From CAYJAD01 sp964370305 (GTDB lineage: Bacteria > Desulfobacterota > Desulfovibrionia > Desulfovibrionales > Desulfovibrionaceae): a stretch of DNA of 36,346 nt. The stretch spans positions 1 through 36,346 of the forward strand of contig CAYJIU010000012.1 in assembly GCA_964370305.1 (NCBI GenBank). The letters are read 5' to 3'. Below, in pieces: positions 14,639 to 23,942 of this stretch. The first letter of the stretch is position 1. Each line of letters starts with the position of its first letter. The notes beneath the pieces were generated by a model that saw only the letters and a program-made list of their open reading frames with translations, had not been told where the DNA came from and did not search any database. Made by a program: the position numbers and the translations under genes.

Positions 14639-15505
14639 CTAGGTATTGGTTATTACCCAGACATTTCCTTCACTGGCGCGAATTTCGCGCACCCTTGAAA
14701 GCTCATTGCGTCTCGCTAAATCCCCCAGCGTAATGGCTAGGCGTTGTAAATTATTTTTCCAGCTACTAAGCTCTAAACAAAGACGAATTTCTCTATCATC
14801 GAGATACAATTCTATACCCTTGTCATTACTAATCTTAAAGGCAGAGATGGCACCATATTCAACCGGCAATGAGCCAGACTTTAAATCTTTTAAATATTCT
14901 GCCAGCATATACACATTACCCTCTGCACCGCTCTCAATTTCAAGCGTAGGCAGGGACATAAAATTTTCTGTCTCAACTGGCGCTATAACCCTACCTGCAT
15001 CATCAGCATAATAAAGTACTCCGTCTCGTTTTATCCAAAAAGATGGCATCCTTTCACTTATGCTAATTACAAATTTATTAGGCAAAACTCGTTTTACCGA
15101 AACATCCTCAACCCATGGCGTCTTTAATAATGATTGCTCAACCTTACCAATACTAACATTTAAAGAATTATCGCCCTCATGCACACCGGCATAGTCTTTA
15201 ACCATATCTTGAGACATGCGCACGTTGCCCTTAATTTCCACGTGCTTAGTAGTAAAATATTCACTTGTAGTTGCCACATCGTATAACCACAAGGTACCGG
15301 CACTAACACCCAAAATCATCACAAAAACTATACAAGAACAAAGCAGTAATGCCCCAAAACCACTAAAAGCAGACGCTTTTGGCATTGGCACCCTTGGCAA
15401 TACAAAAGATTTTCTAGGCTTTTGGCTAGCCTTATAAACATTTTTGGAATTGCGCTTGGCTTGCAAACTCGGCTTACGAATACTGCGATTTCTGTTTATG
15501 GCCAT
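14639..15505 (-). CDS. ftsQ: Cell division protein FtsQ
   Basis: A bitopic inner-membrane divisome protein of 288 residues. It has a long basic cytosolic tail (1-48), one membrane span at about 50-75, a POTRA domain (about 86-152; VEIKGNVRMSQDMVKDYAGV to the WVEDVSVKRVLPNKFVISISER motif), and then the FtsQ beta domain. In other bacteria FtsQ recruits FtsB and FtsL. The start overlaps the 3' end of murB by 10 nt, which suggests translational coupling. Confidence 0.93.
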   Translation of the reverse strand: MAINRNRSIRKPSLQAKRNSKNVYKASQKPRKSFVLPRVPMPKASAFSGFGALLLCSCIVFVMILGVSAGTLWLYDVATTSEYFTTKHVEIKGNVRMSQDMVKDYAGVHEGDNSLNVSIGKVEQSLLKTPWVEDVSVKRVLPNKFVISISERMPSFWIKRDGVLYYADDAGRVIAPVETENFMSLPTLEIESGAEGNVYMLAEYLKDLKSGSLPVEYGAISAFKISNDKGIELYLDDREIRLCLELSSWKNNLQRLAITLGDLARRNELSRVREIRASEGNVWVITNT

Positions 15506-16383
15506 AAAATTTTAACCTCAGGAGCGAGCCTAATATCAAAGCTTTTATATACTGCCTCTTTTGCCTCTTCCATAAGATCAAAGGCTGCATTAGCATTCCC
15601 CTGACCTTGGTTTATTAAAAAATTAGCATGTAATGGAGAAAAAATCATTCCGCCTTTAGTTTTCCCTTTAAATCCACACAAATCTAATAATTTTCCAGCT
15701 GGGTTTTCAGGCGTTGGATTTTTGAATAAACATCCGGCACTCCAAGCATTTACGGGTTGTGTAGACTTTTTCTTGACAAAATTTAGAAACATTTTTTCCT
15801 TTATGACTGTAGTTTCGGAATTAGTCAAGATAAAACTTGCAGAAATTATGAAAAACCATGAATTAATTTTTTCTAAACAAAGCTTGCGGTAAGTATAATT
15901 TAACTCATCTGCGTTTATAGTTGTTATGCCAGTTTGGGGTGAGTAGATTTGTATCGAATGTAAGTGTGCGCAAGTTTCTGTTCCGAATGAACCTGCATTC
16001 ATTGCAATAGCACCGCCAACCGTTCCTGGTATTCCGCACAGTCCTTCTAATCCTGACAAACCAAGACTAGCGCACTTTCCTATAAATTTTGCTAGACGCG
16101 TACTGGCAGTTACAAAGACTAAAGTTTGCTTTTCATTGCTATCTAATACTTCTATCCTCGGTGAAAATTTTGGCCTTAGTAATAAAACATTTAAATCATT
16201 ATCAGAAGCTAAAATATTACTTCCTGCACCTAGTACAAATACATCACCACCAAGTTCTTTTATGGTGTAAGATAATTTATGCTCATCAAAGCCATCCATA
16301 ATACATATTTCTGCAATGGCTTTTCCACCAATACGCATGGTTGTAAGTTTAGAAAGACTTGGTTCATGTATTATTTTAAGCAT
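15496..16383 (-). CDS. murB: UDP-N-acetylenolpyruvoylglucosamine reductase MurB
   Basis: This FAD enzyme makes UDP-MurNAc with NADPH. It is 295 residues long, the size of type II MurB. Visible motifs are the FAD-binding GAGSNIL (52-58) and GIPGTVGGAIAMNAG (117-131), TYRKL with Arg166, AGCLFKNP with Cys218 where E. coli has the proton-donor Ser, and the C-terminal LAPEVKILW with its conserved Glu. Cys at the Ser position occurs in other MurBs. The gene is clearly AT-richer than its neighbours (several 60-base lines are only 23-35% GC) and is preceded by an 89-bp AT-rich spacer, the largest in the cluster. Its ribosome-binding site is weak (AAGAG about 8 nt or more upstream). Confidence 0.95.
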   Translation of the reverse strand: MLKIIHEPSLSKLTTMRIGGKAIAEICIMDGFDEHKLSYTIKELGGDVFVLGAGSNILASDNDLNVLLLRPKFSPRIEVLDSNEKQTLVFVTASTRLAKFIGKCASLGLSGLEGLCGIPGTVGGAIAMNAGSFGTETCAHLHSIQIYSPQTGITTINADELNYTYRKLCLEKINSWFFIISASFILTNSETTVIKEKMFLNFVKKKSTQPVNAWSAGCLFKNPTPENPAGKLLDLCGFKGKTKGGMIFSPLHANFLINQGQGNANAAFDLMEEAKEAVYKSFDIRLAPEVKILWP

Positions 16384-16472
16384 AATGTGACTCTTAAAAA
16401 ACTGCTTAAACTGTTATTTTTAAATAATAAATATTCTCTAATTTATATTTTTTATAGGCTTTTTTATTTAAA

Positions 16473-17834
16473 TCATTCACTCAAAAATCTTGGCCCAATG
16501 CGCGTAATGTTACCTGCACCAAGGGTTAAAAGTACGTCTCCGGGACGTAAATATTTTTTTGCATCAGCAAGTAATGTATCAAAACTCTTACAAAATTTTA
16601 CATCAACTGTAGATACTTGGCGTATACCGCGGGCCAAATTTTGCCCATTTACACCAGCTATGGGTTGCTCTGATGCGGCATATATTTCACAGAGCAACAA
16701 TCTATCAACACCCTCAAATGACTTACAAAAATCACCAAAAAATGCTTGAGTACGGCTAAATCGATGTGGCTGAAACGCCACTACTAAACGTCCATCAGGA
16801 TATACTTGCTTAGCAGTGGCAATGGTGGCTTTAATTTCTGCTGGATGATGCCCATAATCATCAATAACTATGACGCCATCTTTCTCGCCTTTGTACTCAA
16901 AACGCCGCCCCACACCATCAAAGCGCGCCAAGCCCTTTTGGCAATCTTTAGCACTAATACCCACCTCAAGAGCCACCCCAATGGCTGCCAGTGCATTTAA
17001 GATATTATGACGCCCGGGTTGTTTTAGTTCCATTATACCAAGGCTTTCTCCATATAAGAAAACTTCAAACCGGCTAATTTTGCTACATTCCAAAAGCTCT
17101 GCGCGCAAGGAGTTTGCATCCCCAAAACCATAGGTCAGGATGGGGCGTTTAATTTGAGCAAGAATCCTTTGCACCCCCGGATCATCACCACAAACTATGT
17201 TACGCCCATAAAACGGGACTTTATTCATAAAATTTACAAATACTTGTTCCACTTCTTGCATGTTTTCATAAAAATCAACATGGTCTAAATCTACATTGGT
17301 GATGACGTTGACAATGGGGAAAAGACATAAAAAAGAACCATCTGACTCATCGGCCTCGGCAATAAGATATTTGCCATCGCCAAGACGGGCATTGGCCCCA
17401 TAAGCATTAAGCAAACCACCAATAATTACTGTTGGATCTTTTTGAGCAGCATCAAAAATTGCCGCCGTAAGTGAAGTGGTGGTGGTTTTGCCGTGGGTAC
17501 CAGCTATGGCAATGCCATGACGCAAGCGCATAAGCTCTGCTAGCATCTCTGCCCTTGGGATAATGGGAATACCCTTTGCTATGGCAGCTTGCACCTCTGG
17601 GTTTTCATCCCCGATGGCAGTTGATTTCACAAGAACTTGCACATCGCCAACGTTTTTTGCATCATGCCCGATAAAAACCTCAGCTCCAAGGTCACGTAAG
17701 CGTTTTACAGTGACAGACTCATCTGCATCAGACCCACACACCTTACAGCCTAAATTTATTAAAACTTCGGCAATGCCGCTCATACCAGATCCGCCAATGC
17801 CGACCATATGAATTGCGCGAATATTAGTGTGCAT
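16473..17834 (-). CDS. murC: UDP-N-acetylmuramate-L-alanine ligase MurC
   Basis: This adds L-Ala to UDP-MurNAc with ATP hydrolysis. It is 453 residues long. The N-terminal Rossmann part has HMVGIGGSGMSG (9-20), the ATP loop is GTHGKTTTT (112-120), and EADESDGSF and the DDYGHHPAE motif follow, all typical of MurC. A GAGGT box lies just before the ATG. The gene is 30 nt after murG and in the usual order before murB. No ddl gene follows, unlike in E. coli. Confidence 0.97.
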   Translation of the reverse strand: MHTNIRAIHMVGIGGSGMSGIAEVLINLGCKVCGSDADESVTVKRLRDLGAEVFIGHDAKNVGDVQVLVKSTAIGDENPEVQAAIAKGIPIIPRAEMLAELMRLRHGIAIAGTHGKTTTTSLTAAIFDAAQKDPTVIIGGLLNAYGANARLGDGKYLIAEADESDGSFLCLFPIVNVITNVDLDHVDFYENMQEVEQVFVNFMNKVPFYGRNIVCGDDPGVQRILAQIKRPILTYGFGDANSLRAELLECSKISRFEVFLYGESLGIMELKQPGRHNILNALAAIGVALEVGISAKDCQKGLARFDGVGRRFEYKGEKDGVIVIDDYGHHPAEIKATIATAKQVYPDGRLVVAFQPHRFSRTQAFFGDFCKSFEGVDRLLLCEIYAASEQPIAGVNGQNLARGIRQVSTVDVKFCKSFDTLLADAKKYLRPGDVLLTLGAGNITRIGPRFLSE

Positions 17835-17864
17835 GTTCTACCTCATTAGCTATAAAATTAAACA

Positions 17865-18917
17865 TTATAATATATTATCTACAATATTTTTAGCAGCATT
17901 GCCCATATTTACCGTAAGGGCTGCTTTAGACATATTTTCCAATCGCTTGGGATTATTGAGTAGTTCAATAATATTGTCCATAACGTCTTGATTATGCATA
18001 TGGTTTTCAGCATACATTAAGGCTGCGTCACGTTTAACCAAAAGCTGTGCATTGTGGGTCTGGTGGTCATGAGTTGCAAAGGGAAATGGTACAAAAATTG
18101 CCCCACGCCCAGCGGCCGCAAGCTCTGCCACTGTTGATGCACCAGAGCGGCACAGCACTAAATCGGCCCAATCATAAGCTGCTGCCATATCATCAATAAA
18201 TGCTGAAAGCTGGGTTATTTCTTGATTTGCATTTATATATGCCGCATGCACTCGCTCAAAATCCTTGGCACCACATTGATGTTTAACTAAAACACTTGCC
18301 GCATTGAGCTTGGAAAAATTTTCAATAATTAAATCATTCAAAGCCTTTGCTCCCTGTGAGCCACCCACAATCAAAAGCCTTTTGCCCGAAAAATCATGTA
18401 TATTTTGCGCAACATTTGCCACGGCCACACGTACTGGATTGCCCACCAAAACGCATTTTTTCTCATTAAATCCTTGTGTTTGCGGCATACCCAAAAATAC
18501 TTTTTTGGCTAAGCGTCCAAGCACTTTATTGCTAAGACCAGCAATGGCATTTTGCTCATGTATGGCGGTAGTAATACCCATGGCTTGAGCTGCCATTATG
18601 GGTGCAAAGGCCGCATATCCGCCAAAACCAAGCACCAGTTGCGGGCGAAATTTTCGCATAATCCCAAGGGCCGAAATAAAGGCCCGCATCATGGCAAAGC
18701 CTGCACCAAGAGCGTGTATACCGCGACCAAGGATGCCGCGCACCGGCAAACCCACAAACTCAAGACCAGCCTTAACAGCAAGTTCTTTTTCTGGGCCATA
18801 AATTGAACCCACAAATAACAAACGCACATCTCCCTTAAGCAGAAGTTCTTCTGCCACAGCAAGGGCCGGGAATATATGTCCCCCCGTACCACCTGTTGTT
18901 AAGATTATGCGTTGCAT
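17865..18917 (-). CDS. murG: UDP-GlcNAc:lipid I N-acetylglucosaminyltransferase MurG
   Basis: This transfers GlcNAc to lipid I to give lipid II at the inner face of the membrane. It is a 350-residue GT28/GT-B enzyme with the GGTGGH loop (9-14), LGFGGYAA, IHEQNAIAG, and the donor-site segment LCRSGASTVAELAAAGRGAIFVPFP. The ATG at 18917 is chosen because AGGAA lies 6 nt upstream; a TTG two codons earlier (18923) is also possible. It is 12 nt after ftsW. Confidence 0.97.
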   Translation of the reverse strand: MQRIILTTGGTGGHIFPALAVAEELLLKGDVRLLFVGSIYGPEKELAVKAGLEFVGLPVRGILGRGIHALGAGFAMMRAFISALGIMRKFRPQLVLGFGGYAAFAPIMAAQAMGITTAIHEQNAIAGLSNKVLGRLAKKVFLGMPQTQGFNEKKCVLVGNPVRVAVANVAQNIHDFSGKRLLIVGGSQGAKALNDLIIENFSKLNAASVLVKHQCGAKDFERVHAAYINANQEITQLSAFIDDMAAAYDWADLVLCRSGASTVAELAAAGRGAIFVPFPFATHDHQTHNAQLLVKRDAALMYAENHMHNQDVMDNIIELLNNPKRLENMSKAALTVNMGNAAKNIVDNIL

Positions 18918-18929
18918 CGACAATTCCTA

Positions 18930-20129
18930 TCAGCTAGCTACGGCAGTGTTTTTGGCCGTTCGTGAATAATTGAGCAATAGGCCCACGCAAAGCATTGTAG
19001 CCAAAAGACTACTTCCACCATAGCTAAGTAGAGGCATGGGAATACCCTTAGGTGGTGCCAGTCCCATCACAACTGCTAAATTCATGGATGCACCAATGGC
19101 AATAATTAGTGTAACACCAAAGGCTGAAAAGCGATCACGCAAATTGCTTTGCCCCACAATAATTTTATAGCATCTCCAAAAGAACAGTGCAAAAAGCGTC
19201 ATGACCAAACTTACACCGACAAAGCCAAGTTCTTCACCAAGAACCGAAATTATAAAGTCATTATGTGCTTCTGGCAGATAGAACATTTTTTGCTTGCTTG
19301 CACCAATACCCACACCGAAAAATCCGCCGGAGCCAAGAGCATATAAAGACTGCACCAATTGATAACCACTATCTTGGGCGTCCTTGAATGGATCCACAAA
19401 GGCAGTTAAACGGCGCAAGCGGTAAGGAGAAGATATGGCCAAGGCAATGGCACCAGCTATGGCCATGCCAACTGCAATAAATAAATATATAAAACGTGTT
19501 CCACCAGCCACACACATAAAAAACAAGATGGCTGTTAAAATAACTGCACTACCAAAGTCCGGTTGCATTAGCAAAAGTATACAAAATAAACCTGTTACGG
19601 CAAATGGCGGAATGACCCCGCGGCTAAATGTTTTAATTAAATTCTGTTTGGCACTCATGAAGTATGCTAGGTATAAAACAAGAGCTATTTTAACAAATTC
19701 CATTGGTTGCAATGAAAATGGCCCAATGGGAATCCAACGCTGAGCACCATTAATGGTGGGAGCAATGGGTGTAATTGTTAAAAATAATAAAAATAATGTG
19801 CCAAAAAGGGCCGGATATTGTAATTTATGTAACCATTCACGCGGAAGCATGGCAGTAATCCACAAAGCAGTTCCACCCACACCCACGAATAATAATTGCC
19901 GCTTAAAAAAGTAATATTTATCACCATTTAACTTTTCAGCCACAACACCGCTTGCACTGAGCACCATAATCAAGCCAATGCCTAGCAAGACCACAACAAT
20001 GGCAAATAGCCACCAATCAAAGCTTGGTTGGCCCTTTTGACTTGTATGATTTTTTTGCGCTTCAGGCACATGGGTATTACCGCGCAACTCTTGCTTTAAC
20101 CCTTGCAAATATTGCAAAATTTGACTCAT
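18930..20129 (-). CDS. ftsW: Peptidoglycan polymerase FtsW (SEDS family)
   Basis: A septal glycosyltransferase of the SEDS family, 399 residues, with a cytosolic tail of about 40 residues and some ten membrane spans. The conserved features seen are PFSLQPMEFVKIALVLYLA in the middle, QPDFGSAVIL, and the C-terminal LLSYGGSSLLATM. It likely works with the PBP encoded upstream (FtsI). Its ATG overlaps the murD stop in an ATGA arrangement, so coupling is expected. Confidence 0.96.
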   Translation of the reverse strand: MSQILQYLQGLKQELRGNTHVPEAQKNHTSQKGQPSFDWWLFAIVVVLLGIGLIMVLSASGVVAEKLNGDKYYFFKRQLLFVGVGGTALWITAMLPREWLHKLQYPALFGTLFLLFLTITPIAPTINGAQRWIPIGPFSLQPMEFVKIALVLYLAYFMSAKQNLIKTFSRGVIPPFAVTGLFCILLLMQPDFGSAVILTAILFFMCVAGGTRFIYLFIAVGMAIAGAIALAISSPYRLRRLTAFVDPFKDAQDSGYQLVQSLYALGSGGFFGVGIGASKQKMFYLPEAHNDFIISVLGEELGFVGVSLVMTLFALFFWRCYKIIVGQSNLRDRFSAFGVTLIIAIGASMNLAVVMGLAPPKGIPMPLLSYGGSSLLATMLCVGLLLNYSRTAKNTAVAS

Positions 20130-21433
20130 TGTAATGCTCCTACCAAACGTTTAAAATCATCACCTCTAGCCATATAATTTTTATATAGATCAAAGGAAGC
20201 AGTAGCTGGGGCCAAAAGTACCACATCATTGGGTATGGCCTGCTCACTGGCTGTGGCAATGGCCGCTTCAAGATTAGAAAACCAAGTCATGGGCACAAGG
20301 TCTTGCCAAGCTTTTTCAAAATACTCTCTACTTGCGCCAAAGAGCACAACTTGTTTAACTTTTTCTTGAATAAGCTCACGCAGGCCCACTAAATCACCAC
20401 CCTTAAACTTACCGCCGCAAAGCAATATTATGGGTGCATCAAAGGCTTCTAGCGCAACTTTTAATGACGAAGTTGTTGTGCATTTTGAGTCATTTACATA
20501 CAATACATCTTTGAAAATACGTGTACTTTCTAAGCGATGCTCAAGGGGGGCAAACTTTGCCACGGCCTTGGCTGCACTAGCATAGCTTACGCCCAATTGC
20601 TCACAAGCAAGCCAAGCAGCCTGCATATTCAAATCATTGTGCGCTCCCACAAGCTTGCAATCTTTAAAAGGTTTTTCACCTTGCTCAAGCCAAAGTATTT
20701 TTGACTTTATGGGGTGTTCTTGTATAATTGCAGCTAAGGAGTGATGAATAATTGCCACATCATCCTTGGTTTGATGTGCAAAAATACCAAGTTTTGCCTC
20801 CATGTATTCCTGCATATCTATGTGATAATCAAGATGATTTTCTGTAATATTTAATATGGCTGCCACGTTCGGTCTAAAAGATGAACAAGTTTGCAATTGA
20901 AAACTTGAAACCTCAAGCACCAGTACATCTGCTTTATTTTCTGCAAGCACATATTCACTTAAAGGGGTGCCTATGTTTCCACCTAAAAACACTACAAAAC
21001 CTTGCTCTTTGAGCATGGCAGCAGCTAAAGATACTGTAGTTGTTTTGCCACTTGTTCCCGTAACTGCAAGTATTTTTTCACCTTGTAAACAACGCCAAGC
21101 CAGCTCCATTTCGCCCATAATTTCAGGTGCATTATCCTTTGGGAGTAGCGGTAAAATGCTCGTGACTGGTATGCCCGGGCTTGGAATAATATACTGAACA
21201 CCCACAAAGTGTTCTGCTGCATGCTCAGCACAAATAATTTGCGCACCCTGTGCTTCTACCTCTGCTTTAAAGCTTGCGTGAATATTTTTGGCCTCACTCT
21301 CAATCAAGCATACATGCGCACCAAGCTTTATCAGCAAGCGCACTGCCGCCATGCCGGAGCTACCAGCACCAAGCACCACAGCCTTCGTGCCGATAAAAAT
21401 ATTTTGGTTATTTTCTTGTATATATTTTGACAT
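20126..21433 (-). CDS. murD: UDP-N-acetylmuramoylalanine-D-glutamate ligase MurD
   Basis: This adds D-Glu to UDP-MurNAc-L-Ala. The start chosen, ATG at 21433 (MSKYIQENNQ), has AGGGGA 5 nt upstream, lies 13 nt after mraY and gives 435 residues. The open frame extends to 21535 but would overlap mraY and add a non-conserved leader. Motifs: N-terminal VVLGAGSSGMAAV, ATP loop GTSGKTTT (126-133), LEVSSFQL, NITENHLDYH, and a C-terminal domain with DSKCTTTSS and LLCGGKFKGGD. The stop overlaps the ftsW start by 4 nt. Confidence 0.96.
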   Translation of the reverse strand: MSKYIQENNQNIFIGTKAVVLGAGSSGMAAVRLLIKLGAHVCLIESEAKNIHASFKAEVEAQGAQIICAEHAAEHFVGVQYIIPSPGIPVTSILPLLPKDNAPEIMGEMELAWRCLQGEKILAVTGTSGKTTTVSLAAAMLKEQGFVVFLGGNIGTPLSEYVLAENKADVLVLEVSSFQLQTCSSFRPNVAAILNITENHLDYHIDMQEYMEAKLGIFAHQTKDDVAIIHHSLAAIIQEHPIKSKILWLEQGEKPFKDCKLVGAHNDLNMQAAWLACEQLGVSYASAAKAVAKFAPLEHRLESTRIFKDVLYVNDSKCTTTSSLKVALEAFDAPIILLCGGKFKGGDLVGLRELIQEKVKQVVLFGASREYFEKAWQDLVPMTWFSNLEAAIATASEQAIPNDVVLLAPATASFDLYKNYMARGDDFKRLVGALQ

Positions 21434-21446
21434 ATATTCCCCTAAA

Positions 21447-22523
21447 CTAACGCAATTTAAGCATGGATAAGGCCAGTAAACCCAACAATATTGAGGTAAT
21501 CCAAAAACGAATAATAATTTTTGATTCGGGCACACCCTTTAACTCAAAATGATGATGCAATGGTGCCATACGAAACATGCGTTTGCCGCCTGTCCACTTA
21601 AAATAGCCTACTTGCAAAATTACAGATAGCGTTTCAGCCACAAAAAGGCCGCCCACCACAACTAAAATCAATTCTTGTTTACATAAAACAGCAAGAAAAC
21701 CCAACACACCACCAAGACTTAGTGACCCTACATCGCCCATGAAAACTTGCGCGGGGTAAGCATTATACCATAAAAATCCAAGCCCAGCTCCTACTAATGC
21801 TGCGCAAAATACCGTCACTTCGCCCACACCGGCTATATACGGCACAATGAGGTATTGAGAAAATTGCACATGCCCCGTTACGTAGATGAACACCGAAAGC
21901 ACAATACCCACCACCACCGTAGGCCCAATGGCAAGGCCGTCCAAACCGTCGGTGAGGTTTACGGCATTGGATGCGCCAACCATCACCACTATGGCAAAGG
22001 GGATATAAAACCAGCCAAGGTCTGGAGCTACATCTTTAAATATAGGAATGGAAAGAGTTGTATTAAATCCAGGTTGTTCCACCAAGACAAGCATGGCTGA
22101 GCCAGCCACAATAATTTGACCGATAAATTTAACTTTAACACTAATCCCTTGATTTTTTTTGCCACGTATTTTGACCATATCATCAATAAAACCAAGTATT
22201 CCAAACCCCGCAAACACATATATAGTCAACCACAAGTATATATTGCTTAAATCGCCCCATAAGAGCACACTGACAATAAGGCTAAACATGATAAGTAGCC
22301 CGCCCATGGTGGGGGTGCCTGCCTTAGCACTATGCGTGGTTACATCCTCATGAATATATTGACCAAATTTCAATTTTCGTAACCATTCAATAAATATGGG
22401 CCCCACAGCGATGGAGATAATTAAGGCAGTTATCATGGCCCAAGCTGAGCGAAAAGTTATATATCGAAATACGTTAAGCACAGTCCATTCATTGGATAGT
22501 GGAACCAAAATATTATATAACAT
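21447..22523 (-). CDS. mraY: Phospho-N-acetylmuramoyl-pentapeptide transferase MraY
   Basis: This makes lipid I from UDP-MurNAc-pentapeptide and undecaprenyl phosphate. It is 358 residues long with about ten membrane spans. Diagnostic motifs are GTPTMGG near 69-75, the Asp pair in FIDDMVK (D114, D115), NAVNLTDGLDGLA (187-199), and MAPLHHHFELKG near the C-terminus, which includes the catalytic-site His cluster. AAGGGG precedes the ATG. The gene is 9 nt after murF. Confidence 0.98.
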   Translation of the reverse strand: MLYNILVPLSNEWTVLNVFRYITFRSAWAMITALIISIAVGPIFIEWLRKLKFGQYIHEDVTTHSAKAGTPTMGGLLIMFSLIVSVLLWGDLSNIYLWLTIYVFAGFGILGFIDDMVKIRGKKNQGISVKVKFIGQIIVAGSAMLVLVEQPGFNTTLSIPIFKDVAPDLGWFYIPFAIVVMVGASNAVNLTDGLDGLAIGPTVVVGIVLSVFIYVTGHVQFSQYLIVPYIAGVGEVTVFCAALVGAGLGFLWYNAYPAQVFMGDVGSLSLGGVLGFLAVLCKQELILVVVGGLFVAETLSVILQVGYFKWTGGKRMFRMAPLHHHFELKGVPESKIIIRFWITSILLGLLALSMLKLR

Positions 22524-22532
22524 AACTACCCC

Positions 22533-23942
22533 TTAACCGTGCCCATCTGCTTTAATTTGCAGTAGAAGAATATTTACTAGCTCTTCTAAGGCATTGCTAC
22601 GTGAGCCCTTGCAGAGCACAACGCCCGAGCTCAACTTAGCTTCATGCCATTTTTTCCTAAAATCCTCAGCATCATTGACTATTATAAAGTTTCCAGCATA
22701 ATTTTCTGCACATAGCCCTTTCAGCACGTCGTCGGCATGGGGGCCCTTCCAAAAAATATCTTTAATACTATATTTTGCCAGTGCGCGCCCCAAGGCTTCG
22801 TGCTCTTGCACTGCCAAGTCACCAAGCTCACCCATGGCTCCAAGCACTGCATAGCACTGCCCCTGAGCATCCATTTGAGTCGCAGCCTCAAGCATGCGTC
22901 GCATGGATAAAGCATTGGCATTATAGCTATCATCAATAATACGCCATGGCCCAAGCTCATGCACATTAAAGCGTTGCTCTGGTAGCTGTATTACATCAAA
23001 ACCATTAATTATTTCTTCGTCCTGTATGCCAATATTTTTCAAAACAGCCACAAGGGCGGCTACATTTTCGGATCCATAACTGCCAAAAAATGGAGTAAGA
23101 ACTTCCAATTGTTCATCATTGTATTGCACGTGATATTTACCCTTGGCCCCTGCCATGCCTACATATGTGGCCTTGCATGATGCAATAGGTGCAGTTTCCT
23201 GTCCCGAAAAAAAATATATATTTTGGCAAAGCTCTTTAGCATGATGCACAAGGTCAATATAGTCTGCACAAACAAAGGCTTGTGCGCCACGAACATTATT
23301 TTTTACATACTTGAGCAATTGGGCTTTGTGCCATGCCACGCCGCGCTCACCCAAACCCTCAGTATGAGCAGCACCAACATTGAGCACCAAGGCCAAATCA
23401 GGACTAAGTATGGCCCCAAGTTCATCCATGTCATGGGGCTTGCTAATGCCCACTTCCATAATCCAGTAGTCTTCATGCCCTGAGGCTGAAAGCATTGAAA
23501 GGGGCAATCCTATTTGATTATTATAATTCAACTTGTTACGCGCGATTTTTTTGTGCGCACTTACTAAAATTTGGGCTAAACACTCCTTCATGGTGGTCTT
23601 GCCAGCACTACCGGTTATGGCAATAACCTTGCCTCTAAACATTTCGCGCCATGCATGGGCCAAAAGCCCAAGAGCTTTAACGGTATCTTCAACTACGAGC
23701 TGGGGCACATGCACATGTTCTAATTGCTTGCTCACCAGCAAGGCCGTGGCACCGGCCTCCACAGCTTGCAAAGCAAAGTCGTGACCATCAAAACGCTGAC
23801 CAACAATACAAACAAATAAGCAGTGCGACTCAACGTCCCTAGTGTCACGGCATACAGCTTGTATCTCTAGGTCTTGTACCGCGGTAGAGGCATAAAGATT
23901 TGCCCCCAACATGCTTTGTATCTGGTCAAGCTTAAGACGCAC
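22533..23942 (-). CDS. murF: UDP-MurNAc-tripeptide-D-Ala-D-Ala ligase MurF
   Basis: This adds D-Ala-D-Ala to finish the pentapeptide. It is 469 residues long and starts at GTG inside the end of murE (11-nt overlap). The N-terminal UDP-MurNAc-binding part contains CRDTRDVESHCLFVCIVG; the ATP loop is GSAGKTTMKE (111-120), followed by the MurF-typical NNQIGLPLSML and MEVGISKPHDM, then IIDDSYNANALSMRRML in the C-terminal region. Mur ligase domain order is normal. Confidence 0.96.
   Translation of the reverse strand: MRLKLDQIQSMLGANLYASTAVQDLEIQAVCRDTRDVESHCLFVCIVGQRFDGHDFALQAVEAGATALLVSKQLEHVHVPQLVVEDTVKALGLLAHAWREMFRGKVIAITGSAGKTTMKECLAQILVSAHKKIARNKLNYNNQIGLPLSMLSASGHEDYWIMEVGISKPHDMDELGAILSPDLALVLNVGAAHTEGLGERGVAWHKAQLLKYVKNNVRGAQAFVCADYIDLVHHAKELCQNIYFFSGQETAPIASCKATYVGMAGAKGKYHVQYNDEQLEVLTPFFGSYGSENVAALVAVLKNIGIQDEEIINGFDVIQLPEQRFNVHELGPWRIIDDSYNANALSMRRMLEAATQMDAQGQCYAVLGAMGELGDLAVQEHEALGRALAKYSIKDIFWKGPHADDVLKGLCAENYAGNFIIVNDAEDFRKKWHEAKLSSGVVLCKGSRSNALEELVNILLLQIKADGHG

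Noticed and set aside
21434..21535. Longer murD start at 21535
   Set aside because: It would overlap mraY by 89 nt and add non-conserved residues; ATG 21433 has a good ribosome-binding site and normal MurD length.
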